Shown: piece after piece, positions 32,290 through 42,168 of the stretch
How positions within the stretch are numbered: the stretch's first letter is position 1
Layout: each line of letters begins with the position of its first letter
From: Symsagittifera roscoffensis
Lineage: Eukaryota; Xenacoelomorpha; Acoela; Convolutidae
Direction of reading: 5' to 3'
Assembly: GCF_963678635.1 (NCBI RefSeq)
Contig: NC_087062.1
Span: 73,249,345 to 73,313,344 of the forward strand
Length of the DNA stretch: 64,000 nt
Translations under genes and position numbers: made by a program
Notes under the pieces: generated by a model
Told to the model about the DNA's origin: nothing
What the model saw: the letters and a program-made list of their open reading frames with translations, nothing else
Database searches by the model: none

Positions 32290-32739
32290 CACCACCAGTT
32301 CCCCGTGAGTTAGGAGTACTAGTGTCAGGTACCCATCAATTTGAAGTGCCTCCACACCTCTATTGAACATGTACGCCGGACACATGTTGAACAGATACCT
32401 GGGATAAACCAATTACAGGGCCAACAAAAGGTTTATGGGCATATTCAACAGCTCTTGCACGAGGGCTTCAAATATAGTGTGCCTCGCATAGAATACTTTA
32501 GCCATGTACTTCATCTCCCAACAAGGACTCAAGAATCTCAAGATTTCGTGATCTTTCCTCGTTCTCAGCTTATCTTTGGCATGCTCCCTCCAGAATCCTC
32601 CAATGGTGACTTCGTTCGCCGCTGTGACGAATCTTCCCACCGTCATCACCCTACTCTCTGCCATCCTCAGCTGCCCCTCACAAAATTCCCATGTCTGCGA
32701 CGAGAGGTGGAGCATTCTCCCGCTTCCTATCCGTAGCAT
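32290..32739 (-). pseudogene. Element E cargo fragment following the second SGNH-like domain
   Basis: Frame 32739-32413 (VGRFVTAANEVTIGGFWREH, then FEALVQELLNMPINLLLAL) overlaps the end of 33559-32678 and is in another frame, so it probably continues the same chain after a frameshift near 32690-32735. Coding seems to extend with stops to about 32290. Function unknown. Confidence 0.45.
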
Positions 32740-33593
32740 TCTCGAGCCTTGGGGTCAGGAACGGCCACCTGCCTTTTTCTTCGGTCAGACGATATGCCAT
32801 CGCTTCCAATTGCTTTTCGGCCCCAGCCACATTCTTTCTTTCATTGCTTGGTCCCCTCGATTTGCCGGTGGAGCTCGTGATGGTCAAGTCCACTTCACGG
32901 AACCGTAGACTGGCTGTCAGATGACTTATTATTGGGTGATTATCCTCTATCTCTGGACTGAACTTCAGTTGTCGAGCGAGATTCGACATCTCGAGTAAGA
33001 GGACCTCGTCCAATACGATGAGGGTGTCTGCCAATTCGTAGAAACTCCTCAAGGCATGAGACACGTCCGCCCATGCGGCCGCCAACTCCGACTTCAGAAG
33101 TCTCAAGTTTGTGGGTTCCAGTTCCCGATTGGGGGCTGCCATCAGAATTCGCCACTCATTCCCTTCCGCTATCAGGATCAAGATGGCATATACAAACTGC
33201 AGTGAAAGAGGCATGCTCCCGTACCTCGGGGACGTTGTGAACAATACTTTTGTCTTAGATCCGGATCGAGAAGTTACATTTTGCCGCACTTCATTCATTG
33301 CAGCAAACAACGTCTGGATGGCTTCCCAGATCTTCTTCGGCGTAGGTGCATTGCCCTTCAGATGCTCTAGAAGCCCTGCCGCATGCAAGTGATCATTCAT
33401 TCCCACAAACAGCAGCAGCTCTGGCTCGCAAGGCACCTCCGACTTCATTGCCATGACCAGAGTCAGCATCTGGTTCAACTCCGCACCAGGCAGCAAGTAT
33501 GCTAGAGTTTCCGGCCAAAACAGCTTGCGACATGTTCCCTCGAAATCCGAGCCCGCCACGATGATTACTCTTGCGGTCGCCGGATCCGATCAA
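32678..33593 (-). CDS. Second, divergent SGNH-like domain of element E (tentative)
   Basis: The 293-codon frame 33559-32678, extended to 33593, starts in a strand ARVIIVAGSDFEG, which resembles an SGNH block I with Ser in another position. It then has PELLLFVGMNDHLHAAGLL (33392-33404 encodes GMND, a GxND block III). Further strands are KVLFTTSPRYGS and MLIVLDEV-like segments. A DxxH block V is not evident. If related to SGNH hydrolases it may be catalytically dead. It follows the clear SGNH domain, so E may hold a tandem pair from an old duplication. Assignment is tentative. Confidence 0.45.
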
Positions 33594-33951
33594 TCATATA
33601 CTGCCAATGTCTTGGTGAACTGTGCGCTTCCACATGGTTTTCCGTACCTTGGGCCATCTGCTAGTTTTAAACCCTCGTAGGGTATCGTAGGCGGCATCTG
33701 GGAGCCCCATGTCTTTCGGCTCCAGCAGCTTCTCTACCCCCCTCAACTGCGCATGAGTTGCCAATCTGATTCTTGCTATACTTGTTCGGTGTTTGGGGGG
33801 CTCCACTATGAGCCCTGGACTCCCCAACCGCCTTGAGTGGCCTATAGTTGATCGGTCCCATAACTGATTTCAGAGGAATCCCGTTCAGATCTGCCGTCTC
33901 CATTATCCTCACTCTCGAGAAGTGTGCTTCATGGGCCTTCAACCGATCCAC
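33594..33951 (-). pseudogene. Element E inter-domain fragment between the two SGNH-like domains
   Basis: Overlapping minus-strand frames 33951-33667 (VMGPINYRPLKAVGESRAHS) and 33827-33594 (PKHRTSIARIRLATHAQLRG) look like one basic linker broken by a frameshift near 33780-33830. No domain is recognised. Confidence 0.45.
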
Positions 33952-34947
33952 TCAATGGTGTCGAACCAAGTAATCATGTGACACGTGCTTGAACCCCAGG
34001 GCCTCCGCCAACTCCTGTCTGCATTCCAGGTCTTCCAGGTCCAATTCCTTTATCCTCTCTAGATATCGTGTCCGGCTCGTCTCCGTCGGTCTTTCCACTC
34101 TCCTGCTATCCACCATCACCACTGAGGATACCACCGAGCTTTGGGGCGTGGACGACTCTGCTTCTTCGGCCTCCATCGGTATGGACCCCGGTAGTCTGGT
34201 CAGGCTGCTCCTCGAGCTGTTTTTTGAATCGACTCTCGCTCCCAGACGACTGGACAGGGATCTCGTGGCAAAAAAGGGGGTATGGGGTGGACCGAAGGTG
34301 AATTGGGCTGTTTCCAGCAGATCCGCCACTAGCGTATTTATGTGCCTCTGGAAGACACCATTCAACCATTCCACATCTTTGGGTCTGTCAAAATGGATGC
34401 CATCCGAAGACGCGTCCTCCGGGAAGGATCGCTCCATCAGGTCTGCTACATCCAACAATCTGACGGGAAGCACGCTCCTCTGCTGTATCTGCCTGATTAT
34501 CTCGTTGAGGTTTCGCACCTTCTCGTTCATTTCCATCGCATGCTGATCGGCCTTCAAGTTATAAGGGTTGGTGCAAATCGTGAGTATAGCGGGATCCATC
34601 TCAATCCGCAACTACTCAATAATGCAGCTCATTTTCTCATGTAGCGTCATCACTTTTCTCGATTCACCTCTGGACACGTCATTGGTTCCCATCATCAGAG
34701 TCACCATATACATCTTCGCCATGTCCAACATGTCAAGTGATGCCAACATATGCGGTATTGCGGCTCCAGAAAAGCTCAAGACTCCAGTCTGCCAGTGCGA
34801 CTGGATCCGGGTCAGCACTCGTATCAGGTTGTCCCCTATGATCAAGTGGACCGCACCCTCCGGTATTCTTGGCTGTGCGTAATATTCAGCCCAAGCCGCT
34901 TCAAGGAAACAATCCCTTCTCGCCCGTTGCGCCGTGTTCCAATCCAT
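33952..34947 (-). pseudogene. SGNH hydrolase domain of element E, nucleophile position changed
   Basis: Frames 34947-34612 and 34611-33952 are contiguous. Block I reads HLIIGDNLIR (34821-34845): Asn stands where the GDS serine nucleophile would be. A glycine-containing SGAAIPH segment fits block II, MMGTNDVSRG (about 34665-34692) fits block III, and SSDGIHFDRPKD (34387-34407) fits block V with its Asp and His. The order and spacing fit an SGNH/GDSL hydrolase of about 190 residues, followed by a Ser-rich tail. Known: these enzymes are esterases. Inferred: the module is cargo shared with copy D; this copy probably could not catalyse. Confidence 0.7.
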
Positions 34948-34989
34948 AAGGTTGTGTCTGTGATACCTGTCATCCGTATTTTTTTATAG

Positions 34990-36179
34990 CTCGCGATCAC
35001 CACACTCCTGACTGGTTGGTCCATCCAAGAAGGGGGTAGTTCCACTCTAATTGAATCTTCACGGGTTCCCAACTGTAACCTATTGTGTAATTCTCAGAGA
35101 ACACCGGTTCGGGTGGTATCCACACTTCCAGTCCCTCGTTGATGTGCTCCTGAGCCGCTCGGTCCAAGTTGAGTCGTCCACTGGACCTAGGAACTTCATC
35201 CACCACCATCTGCGAATCTGGCCTCGACCCTGCAGCTGCTCGTTCTGTGGTCCTGGTTCCCTTTTCCTTTTGTCTCGCGAACTTTATTTGGGATTTTTTC
35301 AATTTCCGACTTCAACTGCTCACAGTTCGCCTCATTCTCGCGTACCTTCTGCTCTTGTTGGTACTCTGTCCTCATCAAAATAAGATCACGTCTCGCCTGA
35401 TCCCTCTCGAGGATCGCTTGATCTCTGTCCAAGCTCGCCTGGTCCCTCTCGAGCTTCGCGCCATCCCCGGCAAGATTCGCTTTGTCTCTCTCCCTCTGCG
35501 CCCTCTCCAGTTCCCTCTTCAGGTTACTGAGGTCCGGATATATTTCCTCCGTCTGTTGTGACCGTATTATAGACGGTGGCTTACTTGTGGACTGGCCCGC
35601 AGATCTGGCCGGTGGTCTGGTTGGTAGTGGGAACTCTGCCGCGCCGTACTCCGTGTTGTTGCTCAAGCCAGGATTTCTCGCCAAGTCGAATCCCCTCACT
35701 CCTCTATCCACATTCCAGGACAACCATTTGGTCTGCTCCTGATTGGATATCCCCTCTGTCGTGTAACCAACCATCAAAACAGCTTCTATCACTGATTCCA
35801 TGCATTCACCCTGCGCCTCTAACTGCAGGATGACATTCAACATCATCGTCCCCGTCGATGATGCTAGGTCTAAATTATCTGGCGGTATCTCGAGCCGCCT
35901 GTCGGTTGCTGTCCTAATGAAGAAGGGATCTTTCGTTTTCACTTGTTTTGCTGCTGACACGTCGACTTGTTGGATGCTTTGCTCCTCATCTCTTCTGCTC
36001 TTGACATCGCGCATCCATTCTAGTATCCTCAAGTTTGTGTCTTTCCTCCTTTCTATCTCGCTCTGCTCCAGATCTGTTTGTTGTTCTGGTGTGGAGTAGT
36101 CTTCTTGCGGATAGTGCTCACTGTCGTTGATAATTTGCCATTCATCGTCGGCTACCAGTTCGCCCACACTCAGTAGCAC
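34990..36179 (-). pseudogene. Element E coiled-coil cargo protein
   Basis: Frame 36179-35196 is 327 codons. The N-terminal part has LRILEWMRDV, matching the post-integrase module of D (LRVLEWLHDLP), and a STGTMMLNVILQ segment. The C-terminal half is a charged coiled coil built from short repeats (ERDQASLDRDQAILERDQAR). After a frameshift, 35302-34997 continues with a basic region and SENYTIGYSWEPVKI. In D a macro domain occupies the place of the coiled coil, so cargo differs between subfamilies. Function unknown; it might aid assembly of a multimer. Confidence 0.65.
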
Positions 36180-36197
36180 TTCGCTTAATTCATCAGA

Positions 36198-36512
36198 CTA
36201 AATCTTGTCAATCAAGAAGTCATCCCTGTACATATTGTACCTCATGCCTGTTCGTTTGCGATTGCCACTCCTTGTTCCTGCTGTTATCGGCAAGTCTGGT
36301 TCCGTCCACTTTGGCACCTCGTTCTGCACTGGATCCTTCCAGTCCTCTTCCGCAAAGGATTCCGCATCTGAGTCAGCTTCTATCTTTTCATTATCGTTCA
36401 TGCTCAAGTCCTCGTTTCCGTCATTCTTTTCTCTAGTGCCTTTTTCGTTCATCTCGCATGCTGGCTCCACCAGTAGGTACTCAAGTCCCTCCATATTCTG
36501 GAGATGGGACAT
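36198..36512 (-). pseudogene. Element E post-integrase acidic module
   Basis: Frame 36512-36198 reads EKGTREKNDGNEDLSMND, then an acidic stretch and YNMYRDDFLIDKI. It matches 24661-25000 of copy D in order and motifs. It ends at a TAG (36198-36200) and coding resumes in 36179-35196. Function unknown. Confidence 0.65.
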
Positions 36513-36519
36513 GAGGTTT

Positions 36520-37538
36520 CAGGTTTTCATAATGCGCTGCTCGCCCCGTACTCAAGCGGTAGAACCGTTCTTGCTGGTGTACTTTTGTTATCATGAACGG
36601 TCCTCGTCATTTCTTAAGTAGTTTCTTCGTCCCCTTGGGAGGCATAACATTCTGGAACACCCAAACGTATTGGCCCACTGAATATGGTTTCGCTTGAAGT
36701 ATATTCTCATCGTAATTCTTCCGCTGTCTCATTTGTGCTTGCGCTGTGTTCCTCCTGCAGAGCTCGTGCAGTTCCTGTTGTCTCTTGACCGCTTCTTTCA
36801 CATAAGCTTGAGGCGACGTCTTTTTCACTTTGTATTCTGGGTAAAAGAATGTTAGAGGCATATTGCTCTTTCCCTGACCGTTAACATCATGAAGGGACTG
36901 ATTCCCGACGTTGAGTGTTGCGTGCTGTTATACGCCCCTACATCCTGCGGCAGATTTGTATCCCAGTCTGTCATATATCTCGAGCAGTATACCCTCAGCA
37001 TGTTCACCAACGTCCTGTTCTGTCTCTCCACTAACCCGTTAGTCTGAGGATGGTAAGTCGTCGAGTGCGCTTGAGCAAAGTGTGACCTCTTCATCAGTTC
37101 TTTCGTCAGGTCACTCACGAAGGCTTTCCCGTGGTCCGACTGAAATGTCATCGGAGCCATATCGTGATATCCAATGTGTTATCAAGTGGTCACAAGTCTC
37201 CTCCGCTGAGGCCGTTTCACAGGTACTGCTTCTGCCAGCTTCGTAAAGTGATCTATTATGACTAGTATTTGGTTTTATCGCGACTCTGTCATGCAGATAT
37301 TCTGGTCGTCTATCTGCACAACTTCGTTGAATTCCGAGTTCTCAACGGTCTTGAGTGGGAACTCCATCTTCCTTGGGTGTTTCACCTGTAGACATGCCAG
37401 ACATGCGTTCACCCATCTCTCGCAAGCTTTCCTTAATCCCGGCCAATCAAACCCGTTTAGTATTCTTTGTTGCTCTTTATCTATCCCCTGGTGCCCCATT
37501 TGATCGTGCGATCTGAACCACACTTCCGTCTGGCACAA
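36520..37538 (-). pseudogene. Element E integrase
   Basis: The HHCC zinc domain is in frame 37538-37275 (SHDQMGHQGIDK then CERWVNACLAC). The core is in 37160-36852 with the second catalytic Asp (FQSDHGKAFV) and the catalytic Glu (GLVERQNRTL). The C-terminal part is in 36861-36607 (QNVMPPKGTKKLLKK). The first Asp lies in the QIDDQNICMT segment; the 37270-37165 stretch is broken by shifts. Two of the three DDE residues are clearly intact, better than in copy D. Confidence 0.85.
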
Positions 37539-37577
37539 CTGTGGTAGTATGATGAGGTTATGCTTGTGTAGTATTTT

Positions 37578-38153
37578 CTACTCATCCTTTCTCTTGCATG
37601 CTACCATCCCATCAGCTGTGTGATAGAAATAATTTTTTCCATCTTTGTAGAACTGGCTCAGGATCTTGTAGCTGTCTTTTTCTAGATCCCTTTTCTCTTT
37701 GGTACCCGCCCGGATCCATTTGGAGAAGTTGCTTGTCATCTTGTCATTCTTTTGGACTCGAATCAGATCCGACAGTATATACCTCGCCTTGACGTGCTCC
37801 TTCAGTGCCATCATTTGATCATTATTTTCCCCGGGACTGTGGATGTCATCCTTCAGTTTGACGCAAACTATCCTCCTCAAGACCTTCCTGTCATCCCCTG
37901 ACACCATGTTTGTTCTGACATTCGAGTTACATGAGAGCTCCCTGAACAGTTTCCTTGATACTGCAATTTTCTCAAGTTCTTCACCTCCGCGCACCTCCTG
38001 CTGATCCAAATTGTACGTTCCTGAGGAGGGATCTGTCTGTAGTTCCCTGTCGCGTGGCCTCATCTTCTCTTTTTCCAGTATCAAGCATAGACTAGCTTGG
38101 TCATCGCTGCTCTTCTCTGAGTCTTCATCCCACTCTTCACACTCCCCGGACAA
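37578..38153 (-). pseudogene. Element E pol linker between RNase H and integrase
   Basis: The frame 38153-37578 is 191 codons: acidic start, then EELEKIAVSRKLFRELSCNS, VKARYILSDLIRVQKNDKMT, EKDSYKILSQFYKDGK and MVACKRKDE. It matches the F linker closely and A/C/D in key motifs (YRLSDLL, DSYKIL, VACKRKEE). One CTCCCCGGACA motif (complement of TGTCCGGGGAG) lies at 38142-38152, where A/C/D have four. Confidence 0.8.
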
Positions 38154-38369
38154 TTTTTCTTCTTCAGCATCTTCCTCCGCTGTGGGCCACCCCCGGAATC
38201 TTAACTTAGTGCAAGGTATTCAGCCTCCTCCTTGTGTGACACCCAACCCGAGTCCGCTCAAGTATGTCTTCAGGGATTCTATCAACCAATGACTACACGA
38301 CTTCTTTTCCATCAGATTTATTTTCTTTCAAGGCGTCCTCGCTACCATCCGCTTCATTCCTTCTTAGTA

Positions 38370-39170
38370 TCATGACTGCTGGTTCCTCTTTACCGTTTTT
38401 TTTATCACGAGATTATCGTCTGCCAGTTTCTCGAGTAATCTCCTCAAATCTTCATCTATCACTGCTCTTCCCGTTTCTTCTTGGTTTAGATCATAGCCTT
38501 TTGCCTTGAGTGTCTCCCTCACAATTTTTGACTCGAGCATTATCTCCATTGGCATCCCTTGAGTTCTACTCAGGATTTTTTTCTCTGGACGCCCCTTTCG
38601 TAATTCAGGGTGATCTTTTATAGGTTTGCCAGACTTAACGAGCCATCTCGTGAGTGGAAGACTATCATACCTTTCCTTATCCATGAAGGAGAAGCCATCT
38701 TTGATTTCAGGCCTATCTGCCTCCCTCTGTTCCTGTCTCTCGTAGAACTCTGTCTTCTTACCCAAACTATTGGCATTTTGATAATTGTCTCTTGTTCTAT
38801 GCTCAATTATCATGTTGTATCCATCCAGGCGAACTATCCACCTCACAATGTAGCTCTGGTCCATTGAGTACGTTTTCAACCAGCTGAGTGCCATGTTGTC
38901 GACCCGTAGCTTAAACGACTCGCTATCTAGGTATGCCCTGTATTCGACAAAAGTAGCCATCGCGAATATGCTTTAGGCGCCCCCTACTTCATCTCCGTAT
39001 CACTCAAAACTTTACTCCCGTACGCTATTGGTCTTAAAACTGTCTTCCCATTCCATTCCTGCTCTTGATGGACAATGCCAGAAATGCTACCGACGCATCC
39101 ATGTCCAGCACGTACATTCCTTTTTCCGTTGGCATCCCTAGCACCGGTGCTTCACACAATTCCTTTTTTA
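38370..39170 (-). pseudogene. Element E RNase H and following segment
   Basis: Motifs: VLDMDASVA (39080-39115), the 'GSKVLSDTEMK' stretch (39000-39040, broken), then frame 38960-38370 with LRVDNMALSWLKTYSMDQS (catalytic Asp) and EIKDGFSFMDKERYDSLPLT. The KAEMFA motif with the catalytic Glu falls in the damaged stretch 38960-39000. The frame ends with the start of the linker (EETGRAVIDEDLRRLLEKL). Confidence 0.8.
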
Positions 39171-39171
39171 T

Positions 39172-40215
39172 TCACTGGAATGACTCTTCCGCCGCGTTGT
39201 TCCACGTGAATTTCTTGCCTTTGTGCCTCATTAGTTGTTGCATCGGGTAGACTTTGTCCGCATAGCCCTTAATGAACCTGTAATAGTTCGCAAAACCCAA
39301 GAAGCTCATCAGTTGATGTTCCTTCTTTGGCAATTTCCAGGTCAGAACCGCTTCTACTGCATCTGGATCTGGTCTGATGCCATGTCTATCCACCATCCTC
39401 ACCAAGTATTTAATCGAGTCCTTGAGTATTTCGCACTTCGGTGGTTTGCACTTCAGCCCCGACCTCCTCATACCCGCAAATACTTCGTCGGGTCGCTCGA
39501 TGTGGTCCTCCATTGTAGGCGTCGCTATCACCACGTCGTCCACGTAGCACATTACCAGGTTGCCATTTTCTTTGTTACACCAATCAATGCGTGTGCCATC
39601 AATCGTTGAAATGTAGCCGTGGCATCCTTTTCCATTGAAACAGCCCCAGTCCGCAGGCAAACCCTGTCTTGTCCCTGTCTTGTTTCCTCAGTGGAACCTG
39701 TCAAAAAGCTGATCCTAAATCTAGAGTCCTATAAAACTTTGCATCCCCTAACTTCGACAGGCTCTTATCAATTCTAGGTATGGGATATGCATCCTTCACC
39801 GTGACGGAGTTCAGATACCAAAAGTCACACCAAACCTTAATTAGTCGAATTACTTTTTAGCTATCACTACTCAACACGCCCACGGTAATTTTGATGTTTC
39901 TATCATGTCAAATTATAGTAAAGTCTCTATCTCTTTCCTCTATGCATCCGATTTGTATGGGGTCATGCGCCTCGCCCCCTACCTGTACAGTACCGCAGAT
40001 TCTTCAAGCTCTATTTCATATTAAACGAAATTACAACAACCAATGTCTGCCCTATGTTTCGAAAAAACGTCCATGTTCCGCTTTAGTATGTCCTTGATGG
40101 CTTCGAGCTGTTCGTCCGTTACCTTGCACCTCAAGTGCTCTATTTCTGGTAAAACCAGTTTATCAATTTCCAATTCCTCTAGTGTGGGTCTTTCCAGAAA
40201 TATCGAACAGCTCAA
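39172..40215 (-). pseudogene. Element E reverse transcriptase
   Basis: The pre-RT segment is frame 40215-40021 (ERPTLEELEIDKLVLPEIEH). The RT N-terminal half, 40020-39661, is broken by stops and deletions. The frame 39660-39172 carries YVDD at 39546-39535 and FLGFANYYRFIKGYADKVYP. Residue order agrees with F. Confidence 0.85.
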
Positions 40216-40230
40216 AAGTCCATCGTCTGT

Positions 40231-42168
40231 CTATGACTTTAATGATTTTACAAAGCCTGATGAAACTTTTATTTTCTTCAATCTTCTCAAGATACAAATC
40301 TTGTCCCTATGATTGGGACAATCAAGGACTTCATTCTGTTTTAAATTTTCAGTCATTTCATATCGAGTTTTCTCGGGTAAAGCATATCTCACCTTCCTTC
40401 CCCTCTGGATTGTGATGGGTATGTCAAGAGTATTCAACAAGACACTGACGCAGTGGCCACTCTTGGTTATCGAGAAGGATCTTCCTAAAACAGCAGCACT
40501 TTGACTATTTGGATTTGGAATTATGCATACTTGCTTGTTGTCACTTAGTTCATTATAATATTTCGTCCGCAAGCTCACAATTGCCGCTTCGTTTGCTTTC
40601 AGCCTCACCCTCCTACTCAAGGATACCGGTGCTTTATTCGCATTCGCCATTTTTAAATTTACCGGTTTAATTACGTACTTCCTTTCCGGGTTCCGTATTC
40701 TGAACATGGCATTGTTCAGATCAATCGTTACGTCAAAATTTCTGATGAAGTCTCTGCCTAAAATGAATTGGTCAGACTCATCTAGGTTGTCCACCACAAG
40801 AACGCTCATCCACAGGTTCCCTCCCCCTAGGCTTAGGGCTATTTTTGATGTTGTGCCTAGTACCCGCAGCGCCCCATTGTTTGCAGCTGACAGCCGTATT
40901 CTCGATTCTATCAAATCATCCTTGTTGAAACCCATTCGCTCCCAAGTTTCGATCGGTACAACGCTCAAGACTGCGCCCGTATCAAGTAACCCGCGTAACT
41001 GAGTCTTCTTGCCACTTATTTCAAGCACGTGTGCTGATACGTCCGCTTCCGTCCCAATGTGCATTGCATCCTCCTTCAATATGGCGCAGTGACTAGTCGA
41101 TCTCACCTTTAGTTCTTCTCTACCAACGTAGATCTGTCCGGCTAGGTCTTCGTCAAATTTTATCATGATTTTTGTGTAGATGTTTATCCCATCTATGTTT
41201 AGCATCAACTCATGCGGACCATAGGCTTCCGTGTACCTATTCTCGACCCGGACTGACTTGCTACCACCTCTTGTGAGTAGTGCCTTCAAGGCTCTAGAAA
41301 TTGTCTGTGGACTTATTGCACTTAAGTTATCTGCGTACACATCAATGTGCAATATTGTCTGATCGCTGGGTTCGCTCAGGATTCTCCTTACCTCGTGGCC
41401 GCCCACAGTGATTATTGACATTATTCTGGCTCCGACCTTTGTTATTCCGAATGGCTCTCCCGTCACCATGTTTAGAGTATTGCAATTTTCACTCCTTGTC
41501 GCTCCCACTTCGGCTTCCGGCATCGGCACTGACATACTTAACGTCTCATTCAATTTCTGCCTTTCGGTCTCCTGTTTTAGTCGTTGCTCGATCTTTTTCG
41601 TCGCTAGGTCTTGTTTCACTTTGTTGATAGCCTCTGCAGCTGCTCTCTCAAAGTTTATTTCCAGAGATTTCTTGGCCTTAGCCTCTAGGGCATTTTTGAC
41701 TTGCGTTACAGCCTTCGCTGTCTTCGTCGATAGTTCCGCACTCAGTGCCTCCGAGTTTTTTGTGTCAAACTCGGCTTGCCTGTTTCTCGTGCTCTGTGAC
41801 GCCGCCAACGCTAACTTGTGTTTGGGGTTACTTTGGTTCTTGAATGCTTCCCAAAATAATGGACAGTCCATCCTGAAGTGTCCCTCTTGATTGCTGAAGA
41901 AGCATCTCGCACCTATCTTGATGATCAAGCCAGTATAGAACTCGTGTTCTTCCATCTGGCTCAAATCTTCCTCATCCGGTGCATATCCCAGACTTTTCAT
42001 GCCTTGCTTGTACGTCGTGCAATTCGCCACATGATGATCCGCTGATCCACAATTTGCGCATAACCTACGTTTGTCGATATCATCTCTACGCTTGTAACAT
42101 GACGAGTTCTGTGGTTGACTCCCCCTTGCATGTTCCTGTTCTCTTTCATCAGCATGTACTCCCTTCAC
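40231..42168 (-). CDS. Element E gag C-terminus and protease, one 645-codon frame
   Basis: This is the longest open frame of E. From the N-terminus: zinc knuckle CANCGSADHHVANC, then a second knuckle where the first Cys pair is changed (CFFSNQEGHFRMDC, second Cys to Ser), a Lys/Glu-rich segment with EAKAKKSLEINFERAA, a YTEAYGPHELMLNIDG segment, the protease with LLDTGAVLSVVP and LGRDF, and the post-protease region. Gag and protease lie in the same frame, so here there is no frameshift between them, in contrast to many retroelements. The frame stops at 40231 before RT. Confidence 0.85.
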   Translation of the reverse strand: MKGVHADEREQEHARGSQPQNSSCYKRRDDIDKRRLCANCGSADHHVANCTTYKQGMKSLGYAPDEEDLSQMEEHEFYTGLIIKIGARCFFSNQEGHFRMDCPLFWEAFKNQSNPKHKLALAASQSTRNRQAEFDTKNSEALSAELSTKTAKAVTQVKNALEAKAKKSLEINFERAAAEAINKVKQDLATKKIEQRLKQETERQKLNETLSMSVPMPEAEVGATRSENCNTLNMVTGEPFGITKVGARIMSIITVGGHEVRRILSEPSDQTILHIDVYADNLSAISPQTISRALKALLTRGGSKSVRVENRYTEAYGPHELMLNIDGINIYTKIMIKFDEDLAGQIYVGREELKVRSTSHCAILKEDAMHIGTEADVSAHVLEISGKKTQLRGLLDTGAVLSVVPIETWERMGFNKDDLIESRIRLSAANNGALRVLGTTSKIALSLGGGNLWMSVLVVDNLDESDQFILGRDFIRNFDVTIDLNNAMFRIRNPERKYVIKPVNLKMANANKAPVSLSRRVRLKANEAAIVSLRTKYYNELSDNKQVCIIPNPNSQSAAVLGRSFSITKSGHCVSVLLNTLDIPITIQRGRKVRYALPEKTRYEMTENLKQNEVLDCPNHRDKICILRRLKKIKVSSGFVKSLKS

